DNA from: Devosia sp. A16
GTDB taxonomy: Bacteria > Pseudomonadota > Alphaproteobacteria > Rhizobiales > Devosiaceae
Assembly (NCBI RefSeq): GCF_001402915.1
Contig: NZ_CP012945.1
Location: 4,689,501-4,753,500, forward strand
Reading direction: 5' to 3'
DNA: 64,000 nucleotides
Shown here in pieces: positions 19,401-27,658 of this stretch (its first letter is position 1; the number at the start of each line of letters is the position of its first letter). The translations under genes and the position numbers were made by a program. Below the pieces are notes generated by a model that ran no database searches, had not been told where the DNA came from, and was given only the letters and a program-made list of their open reading frames with translations.

Positions 19401-19957
19401 TGCAGTTCGATGTAGAACCGATCGCCGAACAGCTCGCGCAGCCGATCGAGCCGGGCCTGCGCAATGGCATCGGCATTGTTGGCGAACCACGGGTCGATGG
19501 CCCCCTCGGGGCCACCGCTGAGGCAGATGATGCCCTCCAGCGCCTCGCGCCGCATCCAGTCGAGCTTTGCGGCCGCGCGTCCGTTCTCGCCTTCGAGATG
19601 CGCGCGGCTCACCAGGGTGGAGAGATTGGCAAAACCGGCTTCCGATGCCGCCAGCAGCACCACCCCGCCCTTGCCGTAGCGCCCCCGGTCATGGCCGCGC
19701 TCCTGCATGCGATCCTGGCTGTCTTCCATGACGGAGAAATCGACATCCAGCTCGACACCGATCAGCGGCTGGATACCCTTGCCGGCAGCCTTCTCGGAGA
19801 ACTCCAGCGCCCCGAACAGATTGTTGGTGTCGGCGATGCCGAGCGCCGGCTGTTTGTCCGCCTTGGCGAGATCAAGCAGCTTGCCGAGCGGCAACGCCCC
19901 CTCGAGAAGCGAGTAAGCCGAGTGTACGTGCAGGTGAATGAAGCCGGGGCCAGCCAT
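16484..19957 (-). CDS. dnaE: DNA polymerase III subunit alpha (replicative, DnaE1)
   Basis: Catalytic subunit of the replicative polymerase. The N-terminal PHP domain begins FIHLHVHSAYSLLEGA. The palm motif PDFDIDFCQDRREEV carries catalytic aspartates (near residues 415-420), with a GPGRGSGAGSLVAY block just before it. The finger and beta-binding regions follow, and an OB-fold lies near residues 980-1060 before the C-terminal domain. The 1157 aa length and the intact C-terminal region fit DnaE1 rather than the shorter mutagenic DnaE2. A 32-codon peptide gene with a LexA box lies just upstream on the same strand. Confidence 0.96.
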   Translation of the reverse strand: MAGPGFIHLHVHSAYSLLEGALPLGKLLDLAKADKQPALGIADTNNLFGALEFSEKAAGKGIQPLIGVELDVDFSVMEDSQDRMQERGHDRGRYGKGGVVLLAASEAGFANLSTLVSRAHLEGENGRAAAKLDWMRREALEGIICLSGGPEGAIDPWFANNADAIAQARLDRLRELFGDRFYIELQRHGRPQETLNEAKLIDYAYARGVPLVATNEPFYPAPADHEAHDALLAIAGGTVVAQTERRKLTDQHYFKTREEMQKLFADLPEALDNTIEIAQRIGYRPKKRNPVLPTFAASPGQTAEEAVAAEAQALAHMARTGLEERFRVVGVAPGKTEEIYRERLEYELGIIERMKYPGYFLIVADFIQWAKAHDIPVGPGRGSGAGSLVAYATTITDLDPLAYNLLFERFLNPERVSMPDFDIDFCQDRREEVIRYVQQKYGEAQVAQIITFGTLQARAVLRDVGRVLQMPYGQVDRIAKLVPANPADPWTLERSLKEVPQLQQLADEDEQVRDLLAIGQKLEGLYRHASTHAAGIVIGDRPLQELAPLYRDPRSDMPVSQYNMKWSETAGLVKFDFLGLKTLTTIKRAVDMINRHGDGKFRIEDIPIDDEKTYKLYSVGDTAGVFQVEGAGMRRALVDMKPDRFEDIIALVALYRPGPMENIPLFNARKRGDEDIEYPHEALSEVLDETYGIIVYQEQVMQIAQILSGYSLGEADMLRRAMGKKIKAEMDAQRARFQEGAIKYGLKKGLADTIFDLLAKFANYGFNKSHAATYALVSYQTAYLKAHYPHEFFAATMTLDMGNTDKLNEFRQDAKKHGIEIVPPCVNRSDAVFNTRDGKVFYAIGAVKGVGQAVAEHIMEARGDKPFTDLGDFAARVDARIINRRTLEALINAGAFDQLVPRREQAFAAIDAIVATAQRTNANAADGIMDMFAADRPEPIMLNQAVTNWSPAERLAREHSAIGFHLSGHPLDQYAELFDRLRVTPYGDFERAVKEADARAGRLAGTIATRNDRRTKKGTPMAIISLSDASGGYEVIAFSEQISQFTNVLQPGKSVVLTVEADERPDGISLRLINAEPIDGLAEKIGRRLTVFAGSEKCLAPIASQLKPGGEGQVSFIVIRDAGAKEYEIELKGGYRLSAEIAGSIKAMEGVVDVRLN

Positions 19958-20020
19958 GCGTCGTTCCTAACCTCGTGCCGGCACCTCGGCCACACACGAG
20001 GACGTCAATCCACAAGTCAC

Positions 20021-20119
20021 TCACACGAGTCGGGCAGCGATATCCATCCAGGTGAGCGAAGCGACGGAGAAGCCGCAGATGGTGACGAAAGCCAGCAGAT
20101 CCTTGACGAAAGAGAGCAT
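20021..20119 (-). CDS. 32-aa single-helix membrane peptide, SidA-like candidate
   Basis: This small gene lies upstream of dnaE. The ATG at 20119 is preceded by a perfect GGAGG (20129-20125) with 5-base spacing. The peptide starts MLSFVKDLLAFVTICGF and ends MDIAARLV; residues 7-24 form one hydrophobic helix, with a short N-terminal basic patch and a basic C-terminal tail. Its promoter carries an alphaproteobacterial LexA box. Caulobacter SidA, an SOS-induced division inhibitor of 29 residues with one membrane helix, has the same architecture and control, and as I recall also lies beside dnaE. No alignment was possible, so function is inferred from size, topology, control and location only. Confidence 0.6.
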   Translation of the reverse strand: MLSFVKDLLAFVTICGFSVASLTWMDIAARLV

Positions 20120-20146
20120 CGGAACCTCCAAAGTTTCTGTTCCGTT

Positions 20147-20175
20147 CTTCTATGTTCCCAATTTGTTCTTGTCTA
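20147..20175 (-). promoter_or_regulatory. promoter with LexA box (GTTC-N7-GTTC)
   Basis: GTTC at 20154-20157 and GTTC at 20165-20168 are separated by exactly 7 bases, the LexA operator of alphaproteobacteria. It lies inside the 17-base spacer of a plausible minus-strand promoter: TAGACA (20175-20170) and TAGAAG (20152-20147). Two further GTTC copies lie at 20139 and 20144, but not at N7 spacing. The box lies 35-49 bases upstream of the peptide start codon and about 80 bases before the divergent gene at 20249. Confidence 0.6.
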
Positions 20176-20248
20176 GCGGCGGCGTCCTGTCCATGAATAC
20201 ATGGTTAACGCGCGAGTCGTGGGCCGTCGCCCGGTTCGAGGAGAACGA

Positions 20249-21079
20249 GTGTTGAACCAGCAGCAGAAAGCCGAGCGTTTCCAGGCGCTTCACCAGGGGC
20301 CGCTCTTCGTCATTCCCAACCCGTGGGATGCGGGCAGCGCACGTCTGCTGGCTGGTCTCGGCTTCTCCGCATTGGCCACAACCAGCGCCGGTCTCGCTTT
20401 CGCCCTCGGTCGACGGGACGGCGAAGGCGGCGTCAGCCGGGACGAAGCCCTGCGCAACGCTGCCGACATTATCGCAGCAACCGACTTGCCGGTCAGTGCC
20501 GATCTCGAGAACGGCTATGGCGACACGCCCGAGATCGCTGCCGAAACCACGCGGCTCGCCGGTGAGGTCGGGCTCGTCGGCAGCTCGATCGAGGACGCTA
20601 CCGGCAACCCTGCCGATCCGATCTATGATTTCAACCTGTCGGTGGAACGCGTGGCCGCAGCAGCCGAGGCCGCGCATGCGCAGTCTTTCCCGTTCACCTT
20701 CGTCGCCCGCGCCGAGAACTTCCTCCACGGGCGCAACGACCTCGACGACACCATCCGCCGGTTGCAGGCCTACGAGAAGGCTGGCGCGGATGTGCTGTTC
20801 GCCCCTGGCCTGCCGACCATCGACGCCATCCGCACCGTGTGCGCCTCCGTTTCCAAGCCGGTGAACGTGGTGCTTGGAGCCAGGAACACCCCCTACTCGC
20901 TCGCCGACCTCGCGGCCGCCGGCGTTCGGCGCGTCAGCACCGGGAGCTCTTTCGCCCGCGCGGCGCTGACCGGCCTGCGCGACGCCTCGCTCGAGCTGCT
21001 GGGCCCGGGTACGGCGACCTACCTCGATGACGCCATCAGCTTTGCCGAAGTGACGGCCCTGATGGCCCCGAAGCGCTAG
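20249..21079 (+). CDS. isocitrate lyase/PEP mutase family protein
   Basis: TIM-barrel enzyme of the phosphoenolpyruvate mutase/isocitrate lyase superfamily, acting on C-C or C-P bonds of 2-oxo acids with Mg2+. LFVIPNPWDAGSARLLAGLG opens the barrel, LPVSADLENGYGD carries metal-binding acids, VGSSIEDATG the next, and FVARAENF a further active-site strand. The KKCGH loop of true isocitrate lyase is absent, so it is more likely an oxaloacetate decarboxylase- or 2-methylisocitrate lyase-like enzyme; the substrate is unknown. GTG at 20249 with GAGGAG 4 bases upstream is chosen (276 aa); TTG at 20252 is possible. Confidence 0.8.
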   Translation: MLNQQQKAERFQALHQGPLFVIPNPWDAGSARLLAGLGFSALATTSAGLAFALGRRDGEGGVSRDEALRNAADIIAATDLPVSADLENGYGDTPEIAAETTRLAGEVGLVGSSIEDATGNPADPIYDFNLSVERVAAAAEAAHAQSFPFTFVARAENFLHGRNDLDDTIRRLQAYEKAGADVLFAPGLPTIDAIRTVCASVSKPVNVVLGARNTPYSLADLAAAGVRRVSTGSSFARAALTGLRDASLELLGPGTATYLDDAISFAEVTALMAPKR

Positions 21080-21176
21080 GCCCAAGGGACGATGAGACCC
21101 GCTCTTCGACCTCTTCCTCCAGGGGAAAAGGCAAGGCGGCTGGATTTCGCGTAGCGATCCGGTTACCCCTGTCGCC

Positions 21177-21542
21177 ATGGCGATAGATGCCCGCACCCGC
21201 AAGAAGCTCGTCCGTATCCTGAAGCTGCTCGGATCCGACAACCCCGGCGAACGCGACTCCGCCGCGCTCGCCGCCCACAAGCTGGTCGCCTCGCTCGATA
21301 CCGACTGGGATACCCTGCTCGAGCCGCCGCCCGATACCAAGGTGGTGGTGCGACGGGTGCGCGAGTGGGACATCAACCACCAGGAGGCGGCCGAGACCCG
21401 CATCCGACAGCTCCGTGATACCAATGAACGGCAGGCCCGGCAGATCCGCGGGCTGAGGACGCGCGTGAACAGCCTGCTGGACCGCGAACGACTGCGACGG
21501 GCTGGCGAGGACGATGAGGACGAGATCCGGACGGACGGCTAG
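21177..21542 (+). CDS. hypothetical protein with N-terminal DUF-like helix and coiled coil
   Basis: This 121-aa soluble protein is not recognised as a named family. The first 45 residues (RKKLVRILKLLGSDNPGERD, then AALAAHKLVASL) match a motif seen in many alphaproteobacterial and phage hypotheticals that age or count DNA-related helices; nothing more can be said of function. Residues about 70-108 are charged and heptad-like, probably a coiled coil, with an acidic tail. The Shine-Dalgarno is weak. It follows the PEP mutase family gene after 97 bases. Confidence 0.6.
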   Translation: MAIDARTRKKLVRILKLLGSDNPGERDSAALAAHKLVASLDTDWDTLLEPPPDTKVVVRRVREWDINHQEAAETRIRQLRDTNERQARQIRGLRTRVNSLLDRERLRRAGEDDEDEIRTDG

Positions 21543-21607
21543 GTTCTCACCTCGAAGGATATGAGAATGTGTTGGTCGCCGTTCACACCTAGCGTGGCAG
21601 TTCAGTC

Positions 21608-21757
21608 CCTTCTCCCCCTCAGGGGAGAAGGTGGCCGAACTCCGGTTGAGGGGTGAAGCGGCTCAAGGAGCTCTCGTTGAGAAGCTGAACCCCGCACCCT
21701 AGTTCCGCTACGGACCTTCGGTCCGAGCTGCACTACCCTTTCCCCTCAGGGGAGAGG
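21608..21757. repeat. REP-like palindromic units after the 21177 gene
   Basis: CCTTCTCCCC (21608-21617) and GGGGAGAAGG (21622-21631) are a perfect 10-bp stem with loop CTCA. A second unit pairs CCCTTTCCCC (21736-21745) with GGGGAGAGG (21749-21757), and a CGGACC/GGTCCG stem lies between (21711-21725). No gene is visible from 21543 to 21794. Related CCCTCCCC/GGGGAGGG stems occur at 56182-56262 and 57481-57498, so these are dispersed extragenic palindromes. Confidence 0.7.
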
Positions 21758-21794
21758 AAACGCCGGCCGCCCTACTTGCGTTGGACCGCAAGCC

Positions 21795-22481
21795 CTACAA
21801 AGTGATCGGCTCGATCAGCCCACCGCGCAGCGTCACGATCCGGTTCGCCCGCCTTGCCAGGTCGTGGTTATGCGTGGCGATCAGCGCCGCCGCACCTTCT
21901 TCCCGGATCAGCGATGCCAGGGCATCGAACACCACGTCGCTGGTGGTCGGATCGAGATTGCCCGTCGGCTCGTCCGCGAGAATGATACGCGGATGGTTGG
22001 CCGCCGCCCGGGCGATTGCCACGCGCTGCTGCTCGCCACCCGAAAGTTCAGCCGGCCGGTGCAGGGCGCGCGGCGCGATGCCGAGGATATCGAGCAGTTG
22101 CATGGCTCGCTGCTCGGCTGCGGCGCGGTCGCGGCCGGCGATCAGCTGCGGCATGGTGACGTTCTCGAGCGCCGAGAACTCCGGCAGCAGATGATGAAAT
22201 TGGTAGACGTAGCCGATGGTGTCGCGGCGCAGCAAAGTCCGTCCACGCTCGTTCAGCTTGCTGGTGGGGATGCCCGTGATCTCGACCTCGCCGCCTTGCG
22301 GGCGCTCGAGCAGCCCCGAAATGTGCAGCAGCGTCGACTTGCCGGCGCCCGACGGCGCGACGATGGCGACGAGCTCGCCGCCTCTGACCTCGAGATCGGC
22401 CGCCTCGAGCACTCGCACCAAGGTGTCGCCCGCGCCGTAATGGCGATGCACCTTGGCGAGCTTGAGGTGGACGTCACTCAT
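21795..22481 (-). CDS. lolD: lipoprotein-releasing ABC transporter ATP-binding protein
   Basis: ATPase of the Lol system that extracts outer-membrane lipoproteins from the inner membrane and hands them to LolA. Walker A is APSGAGKST near residue 43, the Q-loop lies in [10 protein letters not shown], the signature is LSGGEQQR, and Walker B is [12 protein letters not shown]. The ATG at 22481 ([10 protein letters not shown], 228 aa) overlaps the upstream permease gene by 8 bases, which decides the start over the longer open frame. Confidence 0.93.
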   Translation of the reverse strand: MSDVHLKLAKVHRHYGAGDTLVRVLEAADLEVRGGELVAIVAPSGAGKSTLLHISGLLERPQGGEVEITGIPTSKLNERGRTLLRRDTIGYVYQFHHLLPEFSALENVTMPQLIAGRDRAAAEQRAMQLLDILGIAPRALHRPAELSGGEQQRVAIARAAANHPRIILADEPTGNLDPTTSDVVFDALASLIREEGAAALIATHNHDLARRANRIVTLRGGLIEPITL

Positions 22482-23835
22482 AGCGGAGAGCCTCGACAGG
22501 ATCGTATTGGGCGGCGCGCCAGGCGGGATAGAGCGTGGCGAGGAAGCTGAGTCCCAGGGCCACGCCGACAATGGCGATGACCTCGGACGGATTGGTGCGG
22601 CTCGGCAAGGAAGACAGGAAGAACACTTCGGGCGGGAAGATGGTGATGCCGAGCAGGCTCGACAGGAAGGCGCGGATCGCCTCGGCATTCGCCGCGATCA
22701 CCAGCCCGAGCGCCAGCCCCAACAGCGTTCCGCCGACCCCGATCGCGACGCCCGCGATGCCGAAGATCCGCATGATCGAGCCGCGGGTCGCCCCCATGGT
22801 GCGCAGCACCGCGATATCGGTGCCCTTGTCTTTCACCAGCATGATCAGGCTGGAGATGATGTTGAAGGCCGCGACGACCACGATCATCGACAGGATCACG
22901 AACATCACGCTGCCCTGCGTCTGCAGCGCATCGAAGAAGTTCTGGTGCTGCTGGCGCCAGTCCGAAAGGATCAGCGGCCGTTCGATCTGCTGGCCGATCT
23001 TCAGCCGCATGGCGTCGAGCGCATTCGGATCGGCGATGAACACCTCGATGGCCGTGGCGCGATAGATGCGGTCATAGGCCGCCTCGCGATCGGCCTCGTC
23101 CGCATCGAGCGGCGGCACGCTCGCATCGGGCTTCAGCACCCGATCGAACATCTCGAGATAGTCCTGCGCCGGCCGCAGCGGCATGTAGAGATAGAAGCTG
23201 TCGAACTCGGTCATCCCCAGGTCGAATATGACCTTGACCGGAAACGAGCGGGTGCGGGGCGCGGCGCCGCTCTGCAGGCCCGAAGCATCGGGCGCCAGCA
23301 GCGTCACCGGGTCGCCGATATTCACCTTGAGCTTCTCGGCCAGCCGCCGGCCAATGGCGATGCCGTTGCCATCGTCCCAGCCATCCCAGTGGCCCAGGAT
23401 CGCGCCACCATGCAGCAGCTTCAGCTTCTCGATCGAACCCAGCGACACGCCACGCACGATCACGCCGGTAGAATCGGCCTTGGCGCCCGACGCCAGCGCC
23501 TGGCCCTCGACGAAGGGGATCGCGGCAGTTACGCCGTCCACGCCCTGGATCTGCTCGGCCGAGCGGTCGTAGTCGGTGAAGCGCGCCTCTATCGGATAGG
23601 CGGAGAAGTGGCCGTTGAGTCCCAGCAGTTTCGAGACGATCTCGGCGTTGAAGCCATTCATCACCGAGGTGACGACGATCAGCGCCGCCACCCCGAGCGC
23701 GATTCCGGTCAGGGTCAACCCGGCGATCACCGAAACGAAGCGGTCGCGGCGACGGGCGCGCAGATAGCGGCCGGCGACCAGGAACTCGAAGCGCGAGAAC
23801 GGGCCGGGATCTGTAGCTGAGGGCCGATCGTTCAC
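22474..23835 (-). CDS. lolE: LolC/LolE-family lipoprotein-releasing permease, second copy
   Basis: Membrane subunit of the Lol ABC transporter. The N-terminal helix follows [16 protein letters not shown]; a large periplasmic domain spans about residues 60-310; three helices follow (about 315, 360 and 415). The coupling motif [15 protein letters not shown] contacts LolD. It ends PVEALRYE. The neighbour at 23832 is a clear paralogue of identical length (453 aa), implying tandem duplication. The two may form a LolC/LolE-like heterodimer; which is which cannot be told from sequence alone. Confidence 0.88.
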   Translation of the reverse strand: MNDRPSATDPGPFSRFEFLVAGRYLRARRRDRFVSVIAGLTLTGIALGVAALIVVTSVMNGFNAEIVSKLLGLNGHFSAYPIEARFTDYDRSAEQIQGVDGVTAAIPFVEGQALASGAKADSTGVIVRGVSLGSIEKLKLLHGGAILGHWDGWDDGNGIAIGRRLAEKLKVNIGDPVTLLAPDASGLQSGAAPRTRSFPVKVIFDLGMTEFDSFYLYMPLRPAQDYLEMFDRVLKPDASVPPLDADEADREAAYDRIYRATAIEVFIADPNALDAMRLKIGQQIERPLILSDWRQQHQNFFDALQTQGSVMFVILSMIVVVAAFNIISSLIMLVKDKGTDIAVLRTMGATRGSIMRIFGIAGVAIGVGGTLLGLALGLVIAANAEAIRAFLSSLLGITIFPPEVFFLSSLPSRTNPSEVIAIVGVALGLSFLATLYPAWRAAQYDPVEALRYE

Positions 23836-25193
23836 TGGTTCAACCCCTCGACCGGATCGAGCCGCGCCGCGCGCCAGGCCGGATAGAGCGTTGCGAGGAA
23901 GGTGAGCCCCAGCGACAGCACCACCACCACCACCACCTCTCCGGTATCGATCCGTGAGGGCAAGGCCGACATCAGGAACAGCTCGGGCGGAAAGATGGAG
24001 ATGTTGAGCAGGTTGGAAACCGTCGAGCGGATCGCCTCGACATTGATGGCGAACACCACTCCGAGGATTAGGCCGAGAAGAGTGCCCGACAAACCGATGG
24101 CGAACCCCGTCATCGAAAAGATCCTGAGGATCGCGCCGCGGGTCGCACCCATGGTGCGCAGCACCGCGATATCGGGCCCCTTGTCCTTCACCAGCATCAC
24201 GAGGCTGGCGATGATGTTGAAAGCGGCGACCAGGATGATCAGCGACAGGATGACGAACATCACGACGCGCTCAACCTGCAGGGCGGAAAAGAAGGTGGCG
24301 TTGCGCTGCTGCCAGTCGGTGATGTTGAACGGTCGATCGAGCACCGCCTGCAGCTTCTCGCGCATGCCCCCGATCTGGTCGGGGTCGGCGACGAACACCT
24401 CTACGCCGCTCGCCTTGTAGGCGCGCTCGTAGGCGGCATCGATCTCTTCGTCGGTCGCCATCACGCCCGGCATGGAAGCGCCCGGCTTGAGCTTGTCCTC
24501 GAACATGCGGAAGTAGACCTGGGCCTCCTGCATCGGCAGGTAGATGTAGAACCCGTCATATTCCGGCATGCCGATGTTGAAGATGACGTTCACCGGCAGC
24601 GTCAGCTCGGCGGGTGTCATGCCGAACGGCGTCGGCGTGCCGTTGGGATTGATGATGGTGATCTTGTCGCCCAGCACCACGCCCAGCCGTTCGGAGAGCC
24701 TCTGCCCGATAGCGACCCCCTGGCTGCCGTCCCACTGATCCCAACCGCCGAGCGCCGCGCCGTCGCGCAGCAATTGCAGCTTGGCCAGTGACGCCTCGCT
24801 GATGCCGCGCACCACCACGCCGGTGGCACTGGCATTGCCCGAGGCAAGCGCCTGCCCCTCGACATAGGGAATGGCGTAGCGGACGCCGGCAACCCCCTCG
24901 AGGCGCTTGACCACATCGTCGTAGTCGTCAAAGCCGTCGGCCGTCGTCTGGACGACGAAATGCCCGTTGAGACCGAGGATCTTGCCGAGCAGTTCGGTGC
25001 GAAACCCGTTCATCACCGACATGACGACGATCAGCGTCGCGACGCCGAGCACTACGCCCACGAGCGTCAGGATGGCGATCACCGAGGCGAACTTCTCCTT
25101 GCGACGGGCGCGCAGATAGCGGCCCGCCACCAGGAATTCGAAGCGCGAGAACGGCCCTGGCCCCTTCGCCGCGGTGGGCGCGGAAGCGCTCAA
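23832..25193 (-). CDS. lolC: LolC/LolE-family lipoprotein-releasing permease, first copy
   Basis: It has the same architecture as the adjacent gene: the shared start block [19 protein letters not shown], a large periplasmic domain, and the membrane block [19 protein letters not shown] with a C-terminal [13 protein letters not shown]. The 453 aa length is longer than a typical LolC (about 400) but normal for alphaproteobacteria. It overlaps both proS (upstream) and the second permease (downstream) by 4 bases, so proS-lolC-lolE-lolD is one operon. Confidence 0.9.
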   Translation of the reverse strand: MSASAPTAAKGPGPFSRFEFLVAGRYLRARRKEKFASVIAILTLVGVVLGVATLIVVMSVMNGFRTELLGKILGLNGHFVVQTTADGFDDYDDVVKRLEGVAGVRYAIPYVEGQALASGNASATGVVVRGISEASLAKLQLLRDGAALGGWDQWDGSQGVAIGQRLSERLGVVLGDKITIINPNGTPTPFGMTPAELTLPVNVIFNIGMPEYDGFYIYLPMQEAQVYFRMFEDKLKPGASMPGVMATDEEIDAAYERAYKASGVEVFVADPDQIGGMREKLQAVLDRPFNITDWQQRNATFFSALQVERVVMFVILSLIILVAAFNIIASLVMLVKDKGPDIAVLRTMGATRGAILRIFSMTGFAIGLSGTLLGLILGVVFAINVEAIRSTVSNLLNISIFPPELFLMSALPSRIDTGEVVVVVVLSLGLTFLATLYPAWRAARLDPVEGLNQ

Positions 25194-26539
25194 ACGCTGT
25201 CCCGCCGCTGCGGCACGATCAACGACTTCAGGCGCCCAACGGCTTCCTCGATCGACAGCGTTTCCCGCTCGCCCGACTTGCGGTGCTTGATCTCGACCAC
25301 GCCGTCCCTGAGACCGCGCGGCCCGACGATCAGCTGGTACGGAATGCCGATCAGGTCGGCCGCGGCGAACTTGCCGCCGGCGCCCTGGTCGCGATCGTCG
25401 AGCAGGACATCGATGCCCTCGCGAGTGAGGTCGTCGTAAAGCCGCTCGGAGGCCTTGTCGCTCTCGGCGTCACCGACCTTGAGGTTGATCACCACCGCCT
25501 CGAACGGCGCGACGCTCACCGGCCAGACGATACCGGCATCGTCGTGCGATGCTTCGATGATGGCCGGCACCAGGCGGGTCGGGCCGATGCCGTAGCTGCC
25601 ACCTTGCACCTCGATTTCCTTGCCATCGGGACCGGTGACGGTCGCCTTCATCGGCTTGGAGTACTTCGTACCGAAATTGAAGATGTGGCCGACCTCGATG
25701 CCGCGCGCGGCGAGCTGATGCTCGGGATCGACGGCGGCCTTGAAGCCGGCTTCGTCGGTCATTTCGTCGGTGGCGGCGAACAGCGAGGTCCAATCCTTGA
25801 AGATCGGCGTCAGGTCGCTGCGATAGTCGGTATCGATCGCGGGAATCGGCTTGTCCACCAGGCGCTTGTCGAGGAACACCGCACTCTCGCCGGTCTCGGC
25901 CAGCACGTGGAACTCATAGCTCAGGTCGCCGCCGATCGGGCCCGTATCGGCACGCATCGGCACGCCGACCAGGCCCATACGGTGGAAGGTCCTGAGGTAG
26001 GCGACGAACATCCGGTAGAAGGCCTGTGTCGCGCCGGCCTCGTCGAGGTCGAACGAGTAGGCGTCTTTCATCAGGAACTCGCGCGAGCGCATGGTGCCGA
26101 AGCGCGGCCGCACCTCGTCACGGAACTTCCACTGGATGTGGTAGAGGTTGAGCGGCAGGTCCTTGTAGGACTTCACATAGGTGCGGAAGATGTCGGTGAT
26201 CATCTCCTCATTGGTCGGCCCGAACAGCATGTCGCGCTCGTGCCGGTCCTGGAGGCGGAGCATTTCCTTGCCGTAGTCGTCATACCGGCCGGACTCCTTC
26301 CAGAGGTCGGCGGACTGAAGGGTCGGCATCAAGAGCTGGATGGCGCCCGAGCGGTTCTGCTCCTCTTCGATGATGCGGATAATCTTGTTGAGGACCTTGA
26401 AGCCGAGCGGCAGCCAGGAATAGCTGCCCGCAGCCTGTTGCTTGATCATGCCGGCGCGCAGCATCAGCTGGTGCGAGACGATCTCAGCCTCTTTCGGCGT
26501 CTCCTTCAGCAGGGGCAGGAAGTAGCGGCTCAAACGCAT
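25190..26539 (-). CDS. proS: proline--tRNA ligase (short type)
   Basis: Class II synthetase charging tRNA-Pro. [15 protein letters not shown] opens the chain; the motif 2 region reads [22 protein letters not shown]; motif 3 lies in [13 protein letters not shown]; the C-terminal anticodon-binding domain contains [20 protein letters not shown]. The 449 aa length lacks the editing insertion of the E. coli enzyme, the form typical of alphaproteobacteria. The ATG at 26539 is chosen over a longer open frame because it begins the conserved block. First gene of the lol operon. Confidence 0.95.
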   Translation of the reverse strand: MRLSRYFLPLLKETPKEAEIVSHQLMLRAGMIKQQAAGSYSWLPLGFKVLNKIIRIIEEEQNRSGAIQLLMPTLQSADLWKESGRYDDYGKEMLRLQDRHERDMLFGPTNEEMITDIFRTYVKSYKDLPLNLYHIQWKFRDEVRPRFGTMRSREFLMKDAYSFDLDEAGATQAFYRMFVAYLRTFHRMGLVGVPMRADTGPIGGDLSYEFHVLAETGESAVFLDKRLVDKPIPAIDTDYRSDLTPIFKDWTSLFAATDEMTDEAGFKAAVDPEHQLAARGIEVGHIFNFGTKYSKPMKATVTGPDGKEIEVQGGSYGIGPTRLVPAIIEASHDDAGIVWPVSVAPFEAVVINLKVGDAESDKASERLYDDLTREGIDVLLDDRDQGAGGKFAAADLIGIPYQLIVGPRGLRDGVVEIKHRKSGERETLSIEEAVGRLKSLIVPQRRDSV

Positions 26540-26752
26540 GTACGGTCCTCGGTGGCGCCGGATTCGGGTTGTGAACCCTATAGCGTAAAGTTGCGCGAAG
26601 TGGAGCCCGCAAAAGCGCGCGAAACTTAGGCAAACGCTTGGTCGTGCGGCGCTTTTGCGCACCCGGTGACGGCGACCAATTGTTGACCCGAAAACTATGT
26701 AAAAATGCGATGGCTGCCATGCAGAATCCGCTTGGCAGCCCCAGATTCAGTT

Positions 26753-26906
26753 GTTAGGGTCCGTCGCCATAAGAACACAGGCAACCACAAGTTGCCGGAC
26801 GTCGACAACGTCAAGGGAGGAGCGTTGGCAGCCACCTAACCGTGTGCCTAAGACCAGCGTATTGTCGAGAAACTTTACCAAGCAGGGCCTCGGCCCTGCT
26901 TTTTTC
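26753..26906 (+). ncRNA. putative structured RNA or leader ending in a terminator
   Basis: Bases 26540-26922 hold no protein gene. Within them a plus-strand fold is visible. GTTAGGGT (26753-26760) pairs with ACCTAAC (26834-26840) with one bulge, enclosing GGCAAC/GTTGCC (26780-26796) and GACGT/ACGTC (26799-26813) hairpins. The RNA would end at the perfect terminator at 26881-26906. The family is not recognised; it does not match my memory of 6S, SRP, tmRNA or known riboswitches. It is either an independent small RNA or an attenuated leader of the MmcQ/YjbR gene. Confidence 0.45.
26881..26906 (+). terminator. strong intrinsic terminator
   Basis: AGCAGGGCC (26881-26889), loop TC, GGCCCTGCT (26892-26900), then six T in all (26900-26905). 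It lies 17 bases before the GTG of the MmcQ/YjbR gene and belongs to a transcript arising upstream in a stretch with no protein gene. Confidence 0.85.
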
Positions 26907-26922
26907 ATTTGCGGGTGAAGAC

Positions 26923-27255
26923 GTGGCGACAACTTCTTCTGATTTCAGCGCAATTGCATTGGCACTCGACGGGACGAGCGAGGCGCCACACTTCGATCGC
27001 CGGGCCTTCAAGGTCGCTCGCATCTACGCCACGCTCGCCGCCGACGGGCTTACGGCGAACCTCAGGCTCACCCCCGACGAGCAGGAGTTCAAGGCCATGC
27101 TGGCGCCGGAAGCGTTCGTGCCGCTCGACAATGCCTGGGGGCGCCAAGGCTGGACTACGGCGGTGCTGTCGGAGTTGTCGGTGGAGGATTTGCGGGCGGC
27201 GCTCGAGATGGCCCACGCGCACGCGCTGCCGAAGACGAAGACGAAGAGAGGCTAG
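26923..27255 (+). CDS. MmcQ/YjbR family DNA-binding protein
   Basis: A small protein of the MmcQ/YjbR (CyaY-like fold) family, about 110 aa. APHFDRRAFKVARIYATLA followed by LRLTPDEQEFKAML and GRQGWTTAVLSELSVEDLRAAL is the family pattern. Its exact role is unknown; family members are described as putative DNA-binding proteins. GTG at 26923 gives VATTSSDFSAIALAL with a modest GGTGAAG upstream. The upstream GTG at 26842 is rejected because the terminator would fall inside the gene. Confidence 0.75.
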   Translation: MATTSSDFSAIALALDGTSEAPHFDRRAFKVARIYATLAADGLTANLRLTPDEQEFKAMLAPEAFVPLDNAWGRQGWTTAVLSELSVEDLRAALEMAHAHALPKTKTKRG

Positions 27256-27272
27256 AACCCTCCTACCCACCG

Positions 27273-27356
27273 GGTGTCATCCCAGCGAAAGCTGGGACCC
27301 ATCTATCCACTTGCGCGGGCTGCGAGTTGGATCCCAGCTTTCGCTGGGATGACACC
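27273..27356. repeat. 25-bp inverted repeat between convergent genes
   Basis: Bases 27273-27297 (starting GGTGTCATCCCAGCGAAAGC) and 27332-27356 are exact inverse complements, and each arm itself contains CCCAGCGAAAGCTGGG. It is the widespread extragenic palindrome whose translation looks like PAFAGMT. It lies between the ends of the MmcQ/YjbR gene and the DUF1467 gene and could terminate both. Confidence 0.8.
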
Positions 27357-27401
27357 GAGTGTTTGGAGGCGACGTGCTCTCCCACACGGCGCCTGCCACT
27401 C

Positions 27402-27650
27402 TTACCGCCAGTATTCCTGCAGCCATGGAGCGGTGAGGCCCCACAGCAGTAGCGCTGTGACCACTGCGGCAAGCACAGTGGTCGCCAGCAGTTTCGGCCA
27501 CAGCCGAAGGATGCCTGCCGGCGCACCGCGCTCCGTGCCTTGGATCCACTCGCCGGCGTCCACCTGATTGCGCACCTTGAACGGCAGCACCAGGAAGAGG
27601 CAGATCCACCAGGTGACGAAGAAGATGGCGAGAAAGGTTCCGACTTGCAT
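27402..27650 (-). CDS. DUF1467 family membrane protein
   Basis: An 82-aa inner-membrane protein with two helices (about residues 5-23 and 54-74). The loop between carries VRNQVDAGEWIQGTERGAPA, the DUF1467 hallmark. Function is unknown. The family is found in alphaproteobacteria next to RNase J and proS, as here; it starts 8 bases after the RNase J stop and is the last gene of the nuo-birA-rnj run. Confidence 0.85.
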   Translation of the reverse strand: MQVGTFLAIFFVTWWICLFLVLPFKVRNQVDAGEWIQGTERGAPAGILRLWPKLLATTVLAAVVTALLLWGLTAPWLQEYWR

Positions 27651-27658
27651 GGCGAGCC

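Noticed and set aside
20234-20246. GTTC-N5-GAAC palindrome before the 20249 gene as a second SOS box
   Set aside because: The alphaproteobacterial LexA site is a direct repeat with 7-base spacing; this one does not fit.
20150-21424. A 424-codon minus-strand frame opposite the 20249 and 21177 genes
   Set aside because: No motifs; it crosses the LexA-box promoter and is a shadow of the plus-strand enzyme.
26816-26838. A TTG-started four-codon leader peptide (M-A-A-T) after GGGAGGAG
   Set aside because: Kept only as a hint within the putative RNA; four codons cannot be judged as a gene.
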